Shown: piece after piece, positions 23,773 through 31,322 of the stretch
Numbering within the stretch: position 1 is the first letter of the stretch
Layout: every line of letters begins with the position of its first letter
Assembly: GCF_000687915.1 (NCBI RefSeq)
Contig: NZ_JHZY01000002.1
Location: 620,001-684,000 of the forward strand
Direction: 5' to 3'
Length of the DNA stretch: 64,000 bases
DNA from: Leeuwenhoekiella sp. MAR_2009_132
GTDB taxonomy: Bacteria > Bacteroidota > Bacteroidia > Flavobacteriales > Flavobacteriaceae
The notes under the pieces: generated by a model
Databases searched by the model: none
Told to the model about the DNA's origin: nothing
What the model saw: only the letters and a program-made list of their open reading frames with translations
Translations under genes and position numbers: made by a program

Positions 23773-24381
23773 TTATCCAGTATGTTTTTCGTTTTCCATT
23801 GCGGGCGGTGGTGGCAGAAAAGGTACGACCTCCCAAAATGAAATATTTAATTCCACATCAGCCTTTAACTTATCAAACTCCTGAGTTAGTTTACTTAAAA
23901 AATCTTCAATTCCGTCCACATTATCTTGCCGTTCCGATTCTATTATTACTAAGTAGCTTTCAGGATTTTTTACAGGATTTGAGTTTCGATAATATGAAAA
24001 ATCATCTTTTAATTTTGACCTTAGAGAGTCGGTGTCAATTTCTATTGTTGTACTTGCTTTATATGGTTTTCCTCCACGAAATGTAACGTAATGTTTTCCT
24101 TCGGGGTCATAAATTAAAGGTTTGCAATTTTCAATTGGATAAATGTTCCTTATCACTTTATTTTTTTTGAAAACCATTTTTGGAAAACTGTCATTACAAG
24201 TTATTTCTCTAATCCTGTCAACGAGTAAGCCATAATTTTCAAACTCCGATAATTTTAAAGACACTTTTAAACTATCATTTTCCTTTTTCGGAAATCCATA
24301 ATCTTTAATCTCATATTTTTGATTACTGCAACTTGCCGATAGAAATAAGATTATGGAATATATGGCAATGTTTAATTTCAT
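23773..24381 (-). CDS. Lipoprotein of unknown function (duplicated cassette, copy 2)
   Basis: The 202-residue protein is identical to that at 19803-20411, with the same lipobox SASC. That the gene is unchanged while the intervening cassettes differ shows that the unit moved or was copied as a whole. Product function unknown. Confidence 0.75.
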   Translation of the reverse strand: MKLNIAIYSIILFLSASCSNQKYEIKDYGFPKKENDSLKVSLKLSEFENYGLLVDRIREITCNDSFPKMVFKKNKVIRNIYPIENCKPLIYDPEGKHYVTFRGGKPYKASTTIEIDTDSLRSKLKDDFSYYRNSNPVKNPESYLVIIESERQDNVDGIEDFLSKLTQEFDKLKADVELNISFWEVVPFLPPPPAMENEKHTG

Positions 24382-24407
24382 TTCTAAAGTTTGTCAAAAT
24401 GCACCAC

Positions 24408-24530
24408 AACGTGATTGTATAAGATTAGTGGCGTGTTTATACACTTAATTTAGCAAATAAACACCAAATAGAAAATCCGCAAGGATTTTCGTAAGTAGGC
24501 TAGGACTAGCCATTAATTTTATACATTGTT
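24408..24530 (-). repeat. attC-like cassette site 16 (short class)
   Basis: Arms TTGTATAAGATTAGTGGC and GCCATTAATTTTATAC pair with wobbles. Inner hairpin GAAAATCC-GCAA-GGATTTTC. Confidence 0.92.
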
Positions 24531-24543
24531 GCCACACGTTTTT

Positions 24544-25158
24544 TTACGCTAACTCTTTGGAAACTATTTCCGTTTTAATTCCACTTTTATTAATCGACCA
24601 AATTTGCAAAGAATCAAATCCGTTTCGTTTTACAATATTGAATTCCTCGTTTAATCCATTAATGAGCTCAATATTTCCGTTTTCGTCAACTTCGTTTCTG
24701 AATTCATCTTCGTAATCTATTCCGTAATACGTAGAAATTACTATTTCAAATTGGTCATTTCCTGTTTCATCGGTATAAATTTTTTCAGCTATTCTATTAT
24801 TAATTTGGTCATTAGAATATTTGTCGCAGAACATTGAATTATATCCGTGATTACAACCATCAAATAATAAAATTTCATTTCCGTTCGTAACGTCAACAGC
24901 GAAAATTTTTGGAGGTGCAAAATCAGTACCCATAATTAAATTCTTATAATCTTGATGAAGTTGTCCGTAATATTTTATCTGAAATTTATTTTGACCAAGT
25001 TTTGTTTTTAGCTTTCTTCTCCATTCAATAGATTTCAACTTCACAGGATTTGCTATCTGCTCAGTAATGCCCTCAAGATATGTTGGTCCTAAAATTCCGT
25101 TATCCGTAGTTGATGAGGAATCTTTTTTTCCTTTATCAAAAATGTCAAATAATCCCAT
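24544..25158 (-). CDS. Cassette protein of unknown function (MGLFD start)
   Basis: 204 residues, soluble. It begins MGLFDIFDKGKKDSSSTTDN; a very similar start (MGLFDFLKNKS) is found on the unrelated cassette protein at 32025-32759, which suggests a short shared N-terminal module. The body has FAVDVTNGNEILLFDGCNHG and FEIVISTYYGIDYEDEF, with many aromatic and acidic residues, and looks like a beta-rich immunity-type protein, but no family is recognised. Cassette ends GTTGCCACAC / GTGTGGCAAC. Confidence 0.62.
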   Translation of the reverse strand: MGLFDIFDKGKKDSSSTTDNGILGPTYLEGITEQIANPVKLKSIEWRRKLKTKLGQNKFQIKYYGQLHQDYKNLIMGTDFAPPKIFAVDVTNGNEILLFDGCNHGYNSMFCDKYSNDQINNRIAEKIYTDETGNDQFEIVISTYYGIDYEDEFRNEVDENGNIELINGLNEEFNIVKRNGFDSLQIWSINKSGIKTEIVSKELA

Positions 25159-25195
25159 ATTTTTTAATTGAGCACGATTTTCTTAAATGTGTGGC

Positions 25196-25319
25196 AACGG
25201 TCTCGGCTATGAGTAGTTGCGTGGGTTAGCGGTTAACTTTGCAAGTACACACCAAACTGAAAATCCGCGAGGATTTTCAGAAGTAGGCGAGAACAAGCAA
25301 TTACTTATAGCCATTGTTA
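25196..25319 (-). repeat. attC-like cassette site 17 (short class)
   Basis: Arms GGCTATGAGTAGTTGC and GCAATTACTTATAGCC, as in site 14. Inner hairpin GAAAATCC-GCGA-GGATTTTC. The last codons of the TPR gene lie within it. Confidence 0.93.
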
Positions 25320-26086
25320 GGGTGCGTTTTTATATTCAGTTTATTTATTCCAGTTCGATATTTTTCCGATAAATAAATTTCGGTTGTATCATTTCCATTA
25401 CTCGAACTACTTCCCGAAATGTTTATATGATTTTTTCTTAAAACTAATTCAAGACTATCTGAATTTGTTGTTTTTATTATAATATCTCTTTTTGGGTCAA
25501 ATTCTAAAGTTCCGTTTCCTTGATAAAATTCAAATTCGTTTCTGAAAGTTTTGAGATATTCTTTATTGCTTTCAGTTAGCCAATCCAAGTCTAAAGTTTC
25601 ATTTAGTCTACTTACGGCTTGCTCTTTTTTTCCAGCTAAGGTTTCGAGCATTGCGTAGTTGACCAAAGGACTTAAATCCATTTCATCTTTAACTTTTGGA
25701 TTATCCGTTAATTCAAGAGCTTTTTTATAGTTTTCAATTGCTTGTTCTTTTTGTCCATTAAATTCATAAAGTCCGCCTTTTACTTGGTAGTAATATTCGG
25801 TTTCTTTTTGTTCAGCTGGTATTTTTTCTAAAAGTTCGAATGCTTTTTCCAGACTATCTTGCTCAACATAAACTCCAATTAGTTCATATCGGATAAAAGT
25901 ATTGGATTGGTCAATTTCGATAGCTTTTGAATAATTTCTTTTTGCGTTTTCCAAATCTCCATTCATTCTGTATTCAACTGCTTTTTCGTTTAATTCAGTC
26001 ACACGTTTTTTGTCCGCTTCCGAAATCGAATTTTTGCAACTACTTACAATGAAAAGCAATAATATGATGTATGTGATTTTTTTCAT
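25301..26086 (-). CDS. TPR-repeat lipoprotein
   Basis: 261 residues. Signal MKKITYIILLLFIVSSCKNS with lipobox VSSC. From residue ~28 to ~190 there are four or five tetratricopeptide repeats, for example AVEYRMNGDLENAKRNYSKA and GLYEFNGQKEQAIENYKKAL. TPRs form a protein-binding superhelix. The C-terminal ~60 residues are beta-rich. The end of the coding sequence enters the arm of site 17. Cassette ends GTTAGGGTGC / GCACCCTAAC. Confidence 0.8.
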   Translation of the reverse strand: MKKITYIILLLFIVSSCKNSISEADKKRVTELNEKAVEYRMNGDLENAKRNYSKAIEIDQSNTFIRYELIGVYVEQDSLEKAFELLEKIPAEQKETEYYYQVKGGLYEFNGQKEQAIENYKKALELTDNPKVKDEMDLSPLVNYAMLETLAGKKEQAVSRLNETLDLDWLTESNKEYLKTFRNEFEFYQGNGTLEFDPKRDIIIKTTNSDSLELVLRKNHINISGSSSSNGNDTTEIYLSEKYRTGINKLNIKTHPNNGYK

Positions 26087-26100
26087 TTCAAATGCACCCT

Positions 26101-26270
26101 AACGGTCCCGTATAAAAGCTTTAACGAGTTTCCGGCTTTTTTTGTGTTTTGGTTTTATTAGCGTTGGCAGAAAAAAGCCGAGTTACTTACTTTTCACCAA
26201 CAGCACTAAAATACTATAATCCTTTAATAAACGAACAACAAAAGCGCCGTTATTGCTTTTATGCATTGTT
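26101..26270 (-). repeat. attC-like cassette site 18 (class D)
   Basis: AACGGTCCCGTATAAAAGC ... GCTTTTATGCATTGTT. GTATAAAAGC pairs with GCTTTTATGC. Further stem GGCTTTTTTTG / AAAAAAGCC. One of four near-identical sites, each followed by the same gene-poor cassette. Confidence 0.9.
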
Positions 26271-26501
26271 GTTAAATGTATTATCGGTCTTAGATCGACT
26301 AAAACAGAAAAATGATTTTTTTTTTTAGGGTAGCTTTTGCGAACGGCTTAGATACAGTTTTGAAAATCATTTTTTTCATCCGTGACCTTCGCAAAAAAGC
26401 GACACTAGGGAAGGAGTAAGACTTGTAAGTTTAATAGAAAGTGAGGTATGAAACTCAATATATTTCGTTCATTAGAGATCTGAACAAATTTTATATTTTA
26501 C
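26271..26501 (-). repeat. Gene-poor cassette, copy 1 of 4
   Basis: About 231 bp without a normal gene. It has a 12-bp inverted pair (AAAAATGATTTT / AAAATCATTTTT) and another (GCTTTTGCGAA / TTCGCAAAAAAGC), so it could fold as RNA or DNA. The repeats are at 29395-29625, 29796-30026 and 30956-31186. Ends GTTGTTAAAT and ATTTTACAAC match loosely. Confidence 0.8.
26299..26379 (-). CDS. Possible 26-residue peptide in the gene-poor cassette, copy 1
   Basis: ATG at 26379: MKKMIFKTVSKPFAKATLKK, ending KIIFLF. It is basic and amphipathic with a hydrophobic end. All four cassette copies keep this frame open (29423-29503, 29824-29904, 30984-31064) in spite of several substitutions, which hints at selection, though four young copies are weak evidence. 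It could equally be a chance frame in a structured RNA or DNA element. Confidence 0.35.
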   Translation of the reverse strand: MKKMIFKTVSKPFAKATLKKKIIFLF

Positions 26502-26626
26502 AACGGTCTCGTATAACCGTCAGTTACGGGTTAATATGCGTTAATTTTCGGTTTGGAACAGACGTTAGCAATTCCGAGTGGATTCGGACGTAGTCGAATC
26601 CGCCGTAATTGCGGTTATACATTGTT
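26502..26626 (-). repeat. attC-like cassette site 19 (class B)
   Basis: AACGGTCTCGTATAACCG ... CGGTTATACATTGTT, nearly identical to sites 2 and 6. The last codons of the 190-residue gene lie in it. Confidence 0.92.
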
Positions 26627-27187
26627 GTGTGCAGTGTTTTTTGTTTTTTCAATAGTTTCACTTTTCCAATTTACAGTTTTTGGATTATGCTTTTCTTTCC
26701 ATTTGGTTATATAAAAATCAATATTCCGCATATCTTTATGTATGAGTTCAGATAACTTTTTCAGTCTTTTATTAAATCCATTTTTCGTAAAATACTGTCC
26801 AATTTTATGTTCAGGTAAAAACAACATATAAAATAAAGGCATACAATTATAAGTATCCGAACGTAATCTCATTTCAGTTTGACTATTAGGCGGCAAATGG
26901 AATTTTAACCCGTCAGAGTTTATCAAATCCTCAAGAGAATTAATTTCAGGTGTTAGATTGAAAATGTTTAATCTAATTTGAATCCAATTTTCATTTCTCA
27001 GAATATGAGTTTCTATTTCTAATCTGTTCAATGTGTATGAGAAATCATTATGATTTGTTCTTCCATACCAATCTGATTTGAACGGACTTTTTTCAAATCC
27101 CTGTTCTTTTAGGGAAAGTATTCCTGTTTCGAGAAATAATTTATTTCTTAAATCCAGATTTTCTTTCGGTTTAGGTTTGTAGAACAT
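26615..27187 (-). CDS. Cassette protein of unknown function
   Basis: 190 residues, soluble, starting MFYKPKPKENLDLRNKLFLE. It contains WYGRTNHNDFSYTLNRLEIE and MPLFYMLFLPEHKIGQYF. No family recognised. The C-terminal residues TAHNNV and the stop are encoded by the arm of site 19. Cassette ends GTTGTGTGCA / TGCACACAAC. Confidence 0.62.
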   Translation of the reverse strand: MFYKPKPKENLDLRNKLFLETGILSLKEQGFEKSPFKSDWYGRTNHNDFSYTLNRLEIETHILRNENWIQIRLNIFNLTPEINSLEDLINSDGLKFHLPPNSQTEMRLRSDTYNCMPLFYMLFLPEHKIGQYFTKNGFNKRLKKLSELIHKDMRNIDFYITKWKEKHNPKTVNWKSETIEKTKNTAHNNV

Positions 27188-27241
27188 ATTTTATTTTAAT
27201 CTCGATTTTTGTTTTTCCACGGTTGCTCCGACATTGCACAC

Positions 27242-27365
27242 AACGGTCTCGGTTAACACAAGTTGCGGGAGTAGGGATGCGAACTTGTCGGTTTAATTAT
27301 TTTCTTACTTAGGATACTAAAATACACTTTTTAGATAAAACCCGTTATTTGTGATAACCGTTGTT
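27242..27365 (-). repeat. attC-like cassette site 20 (class E)
   Basis: Arms GGTTAACACAAGTTGCGGG and CCCGTTATTTGTGATAACC pair with a few mismatches. No GAAAATCC hairpin inside. Confidence 0.85.
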
Positions 27366-27431
27366 GTGTGTAGCCATCTCAAATTAATTTTCTTACTAAA
27401 ATTTAATTATAATAAGGAAGTTAAATGATTT

Positions 27432-27998
27432 CTAATCTATAGTTTTAATAACTTTTGCAGGAGTTCCACCAACAATGCAATTTTCAGGAACATCTTTAGA
27501 AACAACGGACCCTGCAGCAACTATTGAATTTTCACCAATTGTTACTCCCGGAAGAATTGTTACGTTCGTTCCTATCCAAGCATTTTGTTTAATATGAATA
27601 TGTCCAGTTGTTAGGGTTTGTCTATTCTCAATTTGAACTGGGTGACTTTCAGATGTTAGATTAACTCGTGGAGCAATCATTACATTATCATCAATTGTTA
27701 TTCCTCCTAAATCTAAAAATGAACAAGCGTGATTAATGAAAACATTTTTTCCGATTTTAATATTCTTACCATAATTGGTATAAAATGGAGTGAAAACTGT
27801 TGTACTTTCATCAATGAATTTTCCAGTTATTTGACCTAATAATTCTCTGATTTCATTTGAGCTTGATGCGCTATTCAATTTTACTGTGATTTTTTTGGTT
27901 TCTTCCACAGCAATTGGAATTTTAGAGTATTCAGGATCGCTAAAAGGAACTTGTTCTCCACATTTTAATCTTTCAAATATATCTTTCTTCAAGGTCAT
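27432..27998 (-). CDS. Hexapeptide-repeat sugar O-acetyltransferase
   Basis: 188 residues. A helical N-terminal part (MTLKKDIFERLKCGEQVPFS) precedes a left-handed beta-helix built of hexapeptide repeats: IKIGKNVFINHACSFLDLGG, ITIDDNVMIAP, WIGTNVTILPGVTIGENSIV, AAGSVVSKDVPENCIVGGTP. The His in TSESHPV fits the catalytic residue of the LacA/Maa/NodL group, which acetylates sugars from acetyl-CoA as a trimer. The target is unknown. There are 68 bp of untranslated sequence between the stop and the cassette end. Ends GTTGTGTGTA / TACACACAAC. Confidence 0.88.
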   Translation of the reverse strand: MTLKKDIFERLKCGEQVPFSDPEYSKIPIAVEETKKITVKLNSASSSNEIRELLGQITGKFIDESTTVFTPFYTNYGKNIKIGKNVFINHACSFLDLGGITIDDNVMIAPRVNLTSESHPVQIENRQTLTTGHIHIKQNAWIGTNVTILPGVTIGENSIVAAGSVVSKDVPENCIVGGTPAKVIKTID

Positions 27999-28030
27999 TT
28001 TCTTAGTTTGAATTTTTTCTGGTTACACAC

Positions 28031-28155
28031 AACGGTCTTGGTTAACGCAAGAAGCGGGTTTATATACGTCATAAAGTCAGCTAAACTATTTCTTGCTTGA
28101 AGACTAAAATAATACTTTTAACTAAATACCAGCTTTTTGTAGGTTAACCGATGTT
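28031..28155 (-). repeat. attC-like cassette site 21 (class E)
   Basis: Arms GGTTAACGCAAGAAGC and AGCTTTTTGTAGGTTAACC pair imperfectly. Same class as site 20. Confidence 0.82.
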
Positions 28156-28166
28156 GTAAACTTTAG

Positions 28167-28571
28167 CTAATTTCGAATTTGTTCTTTTATTTTTTTAGAT
28201 TCAAACCAATTTTTTCCGTCAATGTTCAATTGAACCGTATTGAGAAGATATCTTTGAGTTTGCAATTTGTCAGAATTAGCATTATTCATTTGTCGATTCA
28301 CATCACTTATAAATCCCATTTCTAAATTTTCATCTGCAAAAAGTCGAAAGATAATTTGTTCATCAATCTTAAACTGATGCTTATCAATAATTCCTTTAAT
28401 TTCATTTGTCACTTTTGAAAAGTCAGTTTTGTCAGATTCCACGAAGATCTGTTTGTCGGAATTTATAAAAACATTAATGTAGAAAGTTGAAATGTCATTA
28501 GTACGAGTCTGCGCAAAACTTAGAGTCGTAAGAAACATTGTCAGTGAAATAAGTAATAAGTTCTTTATCAT
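28167..28571 (-). CDS. Secreted protein, possibly ExbD/TolR-like domain
   Basis: 134 residues. A signal peptide MIKNLLLISLTMFLTTLSFA (or an N-terminal anchor) is followed by about 110 residues. FYINVFINSDKQIFVESDKT, IIFRLFADENLEMGFISDV and NRQMNNANSDKL resemble the periplasmic domain of ExbD/TolR (strand, D..v..g, helix). The membrane-embedded aspartate of true ExbD is absent, so it is not a functional energy-transfer subunit. The assignment is tentative. Cassette ends GTTGTAAAC / GTTTACAAC. Confidence 0.5.
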   Translation of the reverse strand: MIKNLLLISLTMFLTTLSFAQTRTNDISTFYINVFINSDKQIFVESDKTDFSKVTNEIKGIIDKHQFKIDEQIIFRLFADENLEMGFISDVNRQMNNANSDKLQTQRYLLNTVQLNIDGKNWFESKKIKEQIRN

Positions 28572-28625
28572 ATTTAGATTTTTATTGTTTTTTTTCTTTA
28601 ACGAATTTTCAGTGCTATTGTTTAC

Positions 28626-28749
28626 AACGTGTTTGTGTATGATTTCGTTGCGTGTTTCAGCAACTAATTTAGCAAATACAAACCGAATAGATAATCCGCA
28701 AGGATTTTCGTAAGTAGGCGAGTACTAGCAATGAATTATACACGGTGTT
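28626..28749 (-). repeat. attC-like cassette site 22 (short class)
   Basis: Arms GTGTATGATTTCGTTGC and GCAATGAATTATACAC, as in site 11. Inner hairpin ATAATCC-GCAA-GGATTTTC with one mismatch. Confidence 0.92.
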
Positions 28750-28771
28750 ACCTGCTGGCTTTTATTCCGAT

Positions 28772-29203
28772 TTAGATTTTCAGCCACCATTTTATCGTTT
28801 TCAATTTGTCCGATTCTATTTCGGTCAGATTTTGAGTTTCAAATTCAGTCAATTTATTTTTTACAGATTCAATTCCGTAATTTTCTTTTATCCAAAAAGG
28901 GAATTCCTCAACGCTTTTATTCCAATTTCCAATTGTTGATTTTAAAATCACAAGTAAATCTAAATCAGATTTCGGTTTTAATTTCTCTAATATTTTTCCA
29001 GCGTATTTTTGGTCGGTATACTCCGTTTCAGTTCTCTTTTCATATTCAAACACTTTAACAATTCCATCTACTATTATTTCATCAGAAACTTTATTCAGTC
29101 CGTCCATAAATTGTCGAATTCTTAAATCTCCAATTTTATCTATTAAGTCAATAGACGAATAAAATTCATTTTGAAAATCATCTGATGTTTTTGGAATGTT
29201 CAT
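28772..29203 (-). CDS. Cassette protein of unknown function
   Basis: 143 residues, soluble, mostly helical and acidic. It starts MNIPKTSDDFQNEFYSSIDL and ends SDKLKTIKWWLKI. The middle has DLLVILKSTIGNWNKSVEEFP, reminiscent of small immunity or regulator proteins, but no family is recognised. Cassette ends GTTACCTGC / GCAGGTAAC, the same nine bases as the cassette at 9459-10381. Confidence 0.6.
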   Translation of the reverse strand: MNIPKTSDDFQNEFYSSIDLIDKIGDLRIRQFMDGLNKVSDEIIVDGIVKVFEYEKRTETEYTDQKYAGKILEKLKPKSDLDLLVILKSTIGNWNKSVEEFPFWIKENYGIESVKNKLTEFETQNLTEIESDKLKTIKWWLKI

Positions 29204-29223
29204 CGGTTTTTCAGCTTGCAGGT

Positions 29224-29394
29224 AACTGTCCCGTATAAAAGCTTTAACGGGTTTTCGGCTTTTTATGTGTTTTGGCTTTATTAGCGTTGGCAGAAAAAAG
29301 CCGAGTTACTTAACTTTTCACCAACAGCACTAAAATACTAAAATACCTTAATAAACGAACAACAAAAGCGCCGTTATTGCTTTTATGCATTGTT
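29224..29394 (-). repeat. attC-like cassette site 23 (class D)
   Basis: Same class as site 18, beginning AACTGTCCCGTATAAAAGC. It ends GCATTGTT and is followed by gene-poor cassette copy 2. Confidence 0.9.
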
Positions 29395-29625
29395 GTTAAA
29401 TGTATTATCGGTCTTAGATCGACTAAAACAGAAAAATGATTTTTTCCTTTAGGGTTGCTTTTGCGAACTGCTTAGATACAGTTTTGATAATCATTTTTTT
29501 CATCCGTGACCTTAGCAAAAATGCAACACTAGGGAAGGAGTAAGACTGGTAAGTTTAATAGAAAGTGAGGTATGAAACTCAATATATTTCGTTCATTATA
29601 GATCTGAACAAATTTTATATTTTAC
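29395..29625 (-). repeat. Gene-poor cassette, copy 2 of 4
   Basis: About 231 bp, a few per cent different from copy 1. The 26-codon frame is at 29423-29503 with Ile in place of Phe at residue 6. Confidence 0.8.
29423..29503 (-). CDS. Possible 26-residue peptide, copy 2
   Basis: MKKMIIKTVSKQFAKATLKE, then KIIFLF. Differs from copy 1 at three positions. Same reservations as for copy 1. Confidence 0.33.
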   Translation of the reverse strand: MKKMIIKTVSKQFAKATLKEKIIFLF

Positions 29626-29795
29626 AACGGTCCCGTATAAAAGCTTTAACGGGTTTCCGGCTTTTTATGTGTTTTGGCTTTATTAGCGTTGGTAGAAAAA
29701 AGCCGAGTTACTTACTTTTCACCAACAGCACTAAAATACTAAAATACCTTAATAAACAAACAACAAAAGCGCCGTTATTGCTTTTATGCATTGTT
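29626..29795 (-). repeat. attC-like cassette site 24 (class D)
   Basis: Copy of sites 18 and 23. Two consecutive units of this class make a tandem array of about 400-bp repeats from 29224 to 30026. Confidence 0.9.
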
Positions 29796-30026
29796 GTTAA
29801 ATGTATTATCGGTCTTAGATCGACTAAAACAGAAAAATGATTTTTTCCTTTAGGGTTGCTTTTGCGAACTGCTTAGATACAGTTTTGAAAATCATTTTTT
29901 TCATCCGTGACCTTAGCAAAAATGTGACACTTGGGAAGGAGTAAGACTTGTAAGTTTAGTAGAAAGTGAGGTATGAAACTCAATATATTTCGTTCATTAT
30001 AGATCTAAACAAAATTTATATTTTAC
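29796..30026 (-). repeat. Gene-poor cassette, copy 3 of 4
   Basis: Tandem neighbour of copy 2. The 26-codon frame is at 29824-29904. Confidence 0.8.
29824..29904 (-). CDS. Possible 26-residue peptide, copy 3
   Basis: MKKMIFKTVSKQFAKATLKE, then KIIFLF. Same reservations as for copy 1. Confidence 0.33.
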   Translation of the reverse strand: MKKMIFKTVSKQFAKATLKEKIIFLF

Positions 30027-30149
30027 AACGGTTTTGTGTATGATTAGTGGCGTGTTTAAGTACCTAATTTAGCAAATAAAAACTGAATAGAAAATCCGCG
30101 AGGATTTTCGTAAGTAAGCGAGAACTAGCCATTAATTATACACGGTGTT
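30027..30149 (-). repeat. attC-like cassette site 25 (short class)
   Basis: Arms GTGTATGATTAGTGGC and GCCATTAATTATACAC pair over 16 positions. Compared with site 5, TTGC/GCAA has become TGGC/GCCA, a compensated change. Inner hairpin GAAAATCC-GCGA-GGATTTTC. Confidence 0.93.
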
Positions 30150-30161
30150 GCCATACGTTTT

Positions 30162-30776
30162 TTATCCTTTTTTCATTATCAGCATACTGTACGAATAACG
30201 TCCATTCGGCAGTCTGTTTAAAAAGTTCTGAAATTGTTCTTTCAAATCAAATTCTTTGTTGATAATCAAAATCAGTTTTCTTGCTTTTATAACTTCAGCT
30301 GGTAATTTTACTTTATTTTGATTGTAATAATAGTCAGATTCTAATTCCCAATAAGATGAAGTATTTATTTCTCCATCTTTAATTGCTTTAAAAAAAGTGG
30401 TTGTTCCATCTAATCCGCTAATACAGTTTTCTACTTCGTTGCAGTCTTTTAGATTTCCAAATCCGTTGTTATTTAGTTCCGAAATCAGTTTTTCCACCAT
30501 AGAATTCGGAATCGCAATTTTTTGAATTATGCTATCTTTTCTAATTTCCTTTCTATTCGTAGTCCAAACCGAATGAGTAAGAGTTCCTTTAAATTCCCCA
30601 TTTTTGAAATCAATCAATTCTACATTTTGATAATCCTCAATTTCAACACGATAAATTCGGTCGTGTTTTTTTGAGTCAAATTCTGTTAAACCAAATAGTT
30701 TTTCAGATTCAGTTTGAGAGAAGCAGAAATTAATTCCAATTCCTAAAAATATTAATATGTAAATCGTTTTTCTCAA
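30162..30776 (-). CDS. Secreted protein of unknown function
   Basis: 204 residues with a signal peptide MRKTIYILIFLGIGINFCFS. The body has the features of a small beta-sandwich (RIYRVEIEDYQNVELIDF, FKGTLTHSVWTT), then a region with two cysteines (NLKDCNEVENCISGLDGTTT) and a helical end. No family recognised. Cassette ends GTTGCCAT / ATGGCAAC. Confidence 0.65.
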   Translation of the reverse strand: MRKTIYILIFLGIGINFCFSQTESEKLFGLTEFDSKKHDRIYRVEIEDYQNVELIDFKNGEFKGTLTHSVWTTNRKEIRKDSIIQKIAIPNSMVEKLISELNNNGFGNLKDCNEVENCISGLDGTTTFFKAIKDGEINTSSYWELESDYYYNQNKVKLPAEVIKARKLILIINKEFDLKEQFQNFLNRLPNGRYSYSMLIMKKG

Positions 30777-30785
30777 ATGGATGGC

Positions 30786-30955
30786 AACGGTCCCGTATAA
30801 AAGCTTTAACGGGTTTTCTGCTTTTTGTGTGTTTTGGCTTTATTAGCGTTGGCAGAAAAAAGCCGAGTTACTTACTTTTCACCAACAGCACTAAAATACT
30901 AAAATACCTTAATAAACGAACAATAAAAGCGCCGTTATTGCTTTTATGCATTGTT
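30786..30955 (-). repeat. attC-like cassette site 26 (class D)
   Basis: Fourth site of this class, AACGGTCCCGTATAAAAGC to GCATTGTT. Confidence 0.9.
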
Positions 30956-31186
30956 GTTAAATGTATTGTCGGTTTTAGATCGACTAAAACAGAAAAATGA
31001 TTTTTTCCTTTAGGATAGCTTTTGCGAACTGCTTAGATACAGTTTTGAAAATCATTTTTTTCATCCGTGACCTTAGCAAAAAAGCGACACTAGGGAAGGA
31101 GTAAGACTGGTAAGTTAAGTAGAGAATGAGGTATGAAACTCAATATATTTCGTTCATAATAGATCTGAACAAATTTTATATTTTAC
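30956..31186 (-). repeat. Gene-poor cassette, copy 4 of 4
   Basis: About 231 bp with several substitutions against copies 2 and 3, but the 26-codon frame is still open at 30984-31064. Confidence 0.8.
30984..31064 (-). CDS. Possible 26-residue peptide, copy 4
   Basis: MKKMIFKTVSKQFAKAILKE, then KIIFLF: Ile replaces Thr at residue 17. Same reservations as for copy 1. Confidence 0.33.
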   Translation of the reverse strand: MKKMIFKTVSKQFAKAILKEKIIFLF

Positions 31187-31310
31187 AACGGTTATGTATA
31201 AGAATAGTGCGGTTTTGTATGCGAGGATTTTCCGCAGGAAAATCAGATGTAACAAAAGCGCACGAACTCTCGATTAAGCACTAAACTTCGCATTATTTTT
31301 ATACGATGTT
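31187..31310 (-). repeat. attC-like cassette site 27 (class F)
   Basis: Arms GTATAAGAATAGTGCG and CGCATTATTTTTATAC pair at all 16 positions with two G.T wobbles. Inner hairpin GGATTTTCC-GCA-GGAAAATC in the opposite sense to the short class. Confidence 0.92.
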
Positions 31311-31322
31311 AGCTGCTGGACT

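Larger units (their letters stand above)
23570..24410 (-). repeat. Duplicated cassette unit, copy 2 (site 15 plus lipoprotein gene)
   Basis: Second copy of 19600-20440, 3970 bp away and in the same orientation, with different cassettes on both sides. The near-identity implies a recent event. Confidence 0.95.

Noticed and set aside
29565..29840. Plus-strand reading frame of 91 codons in the tandem gene-poor units
   Set aside because: It spans the junction of a repeat unit and its attC-like site and is not kept in the other two copies.
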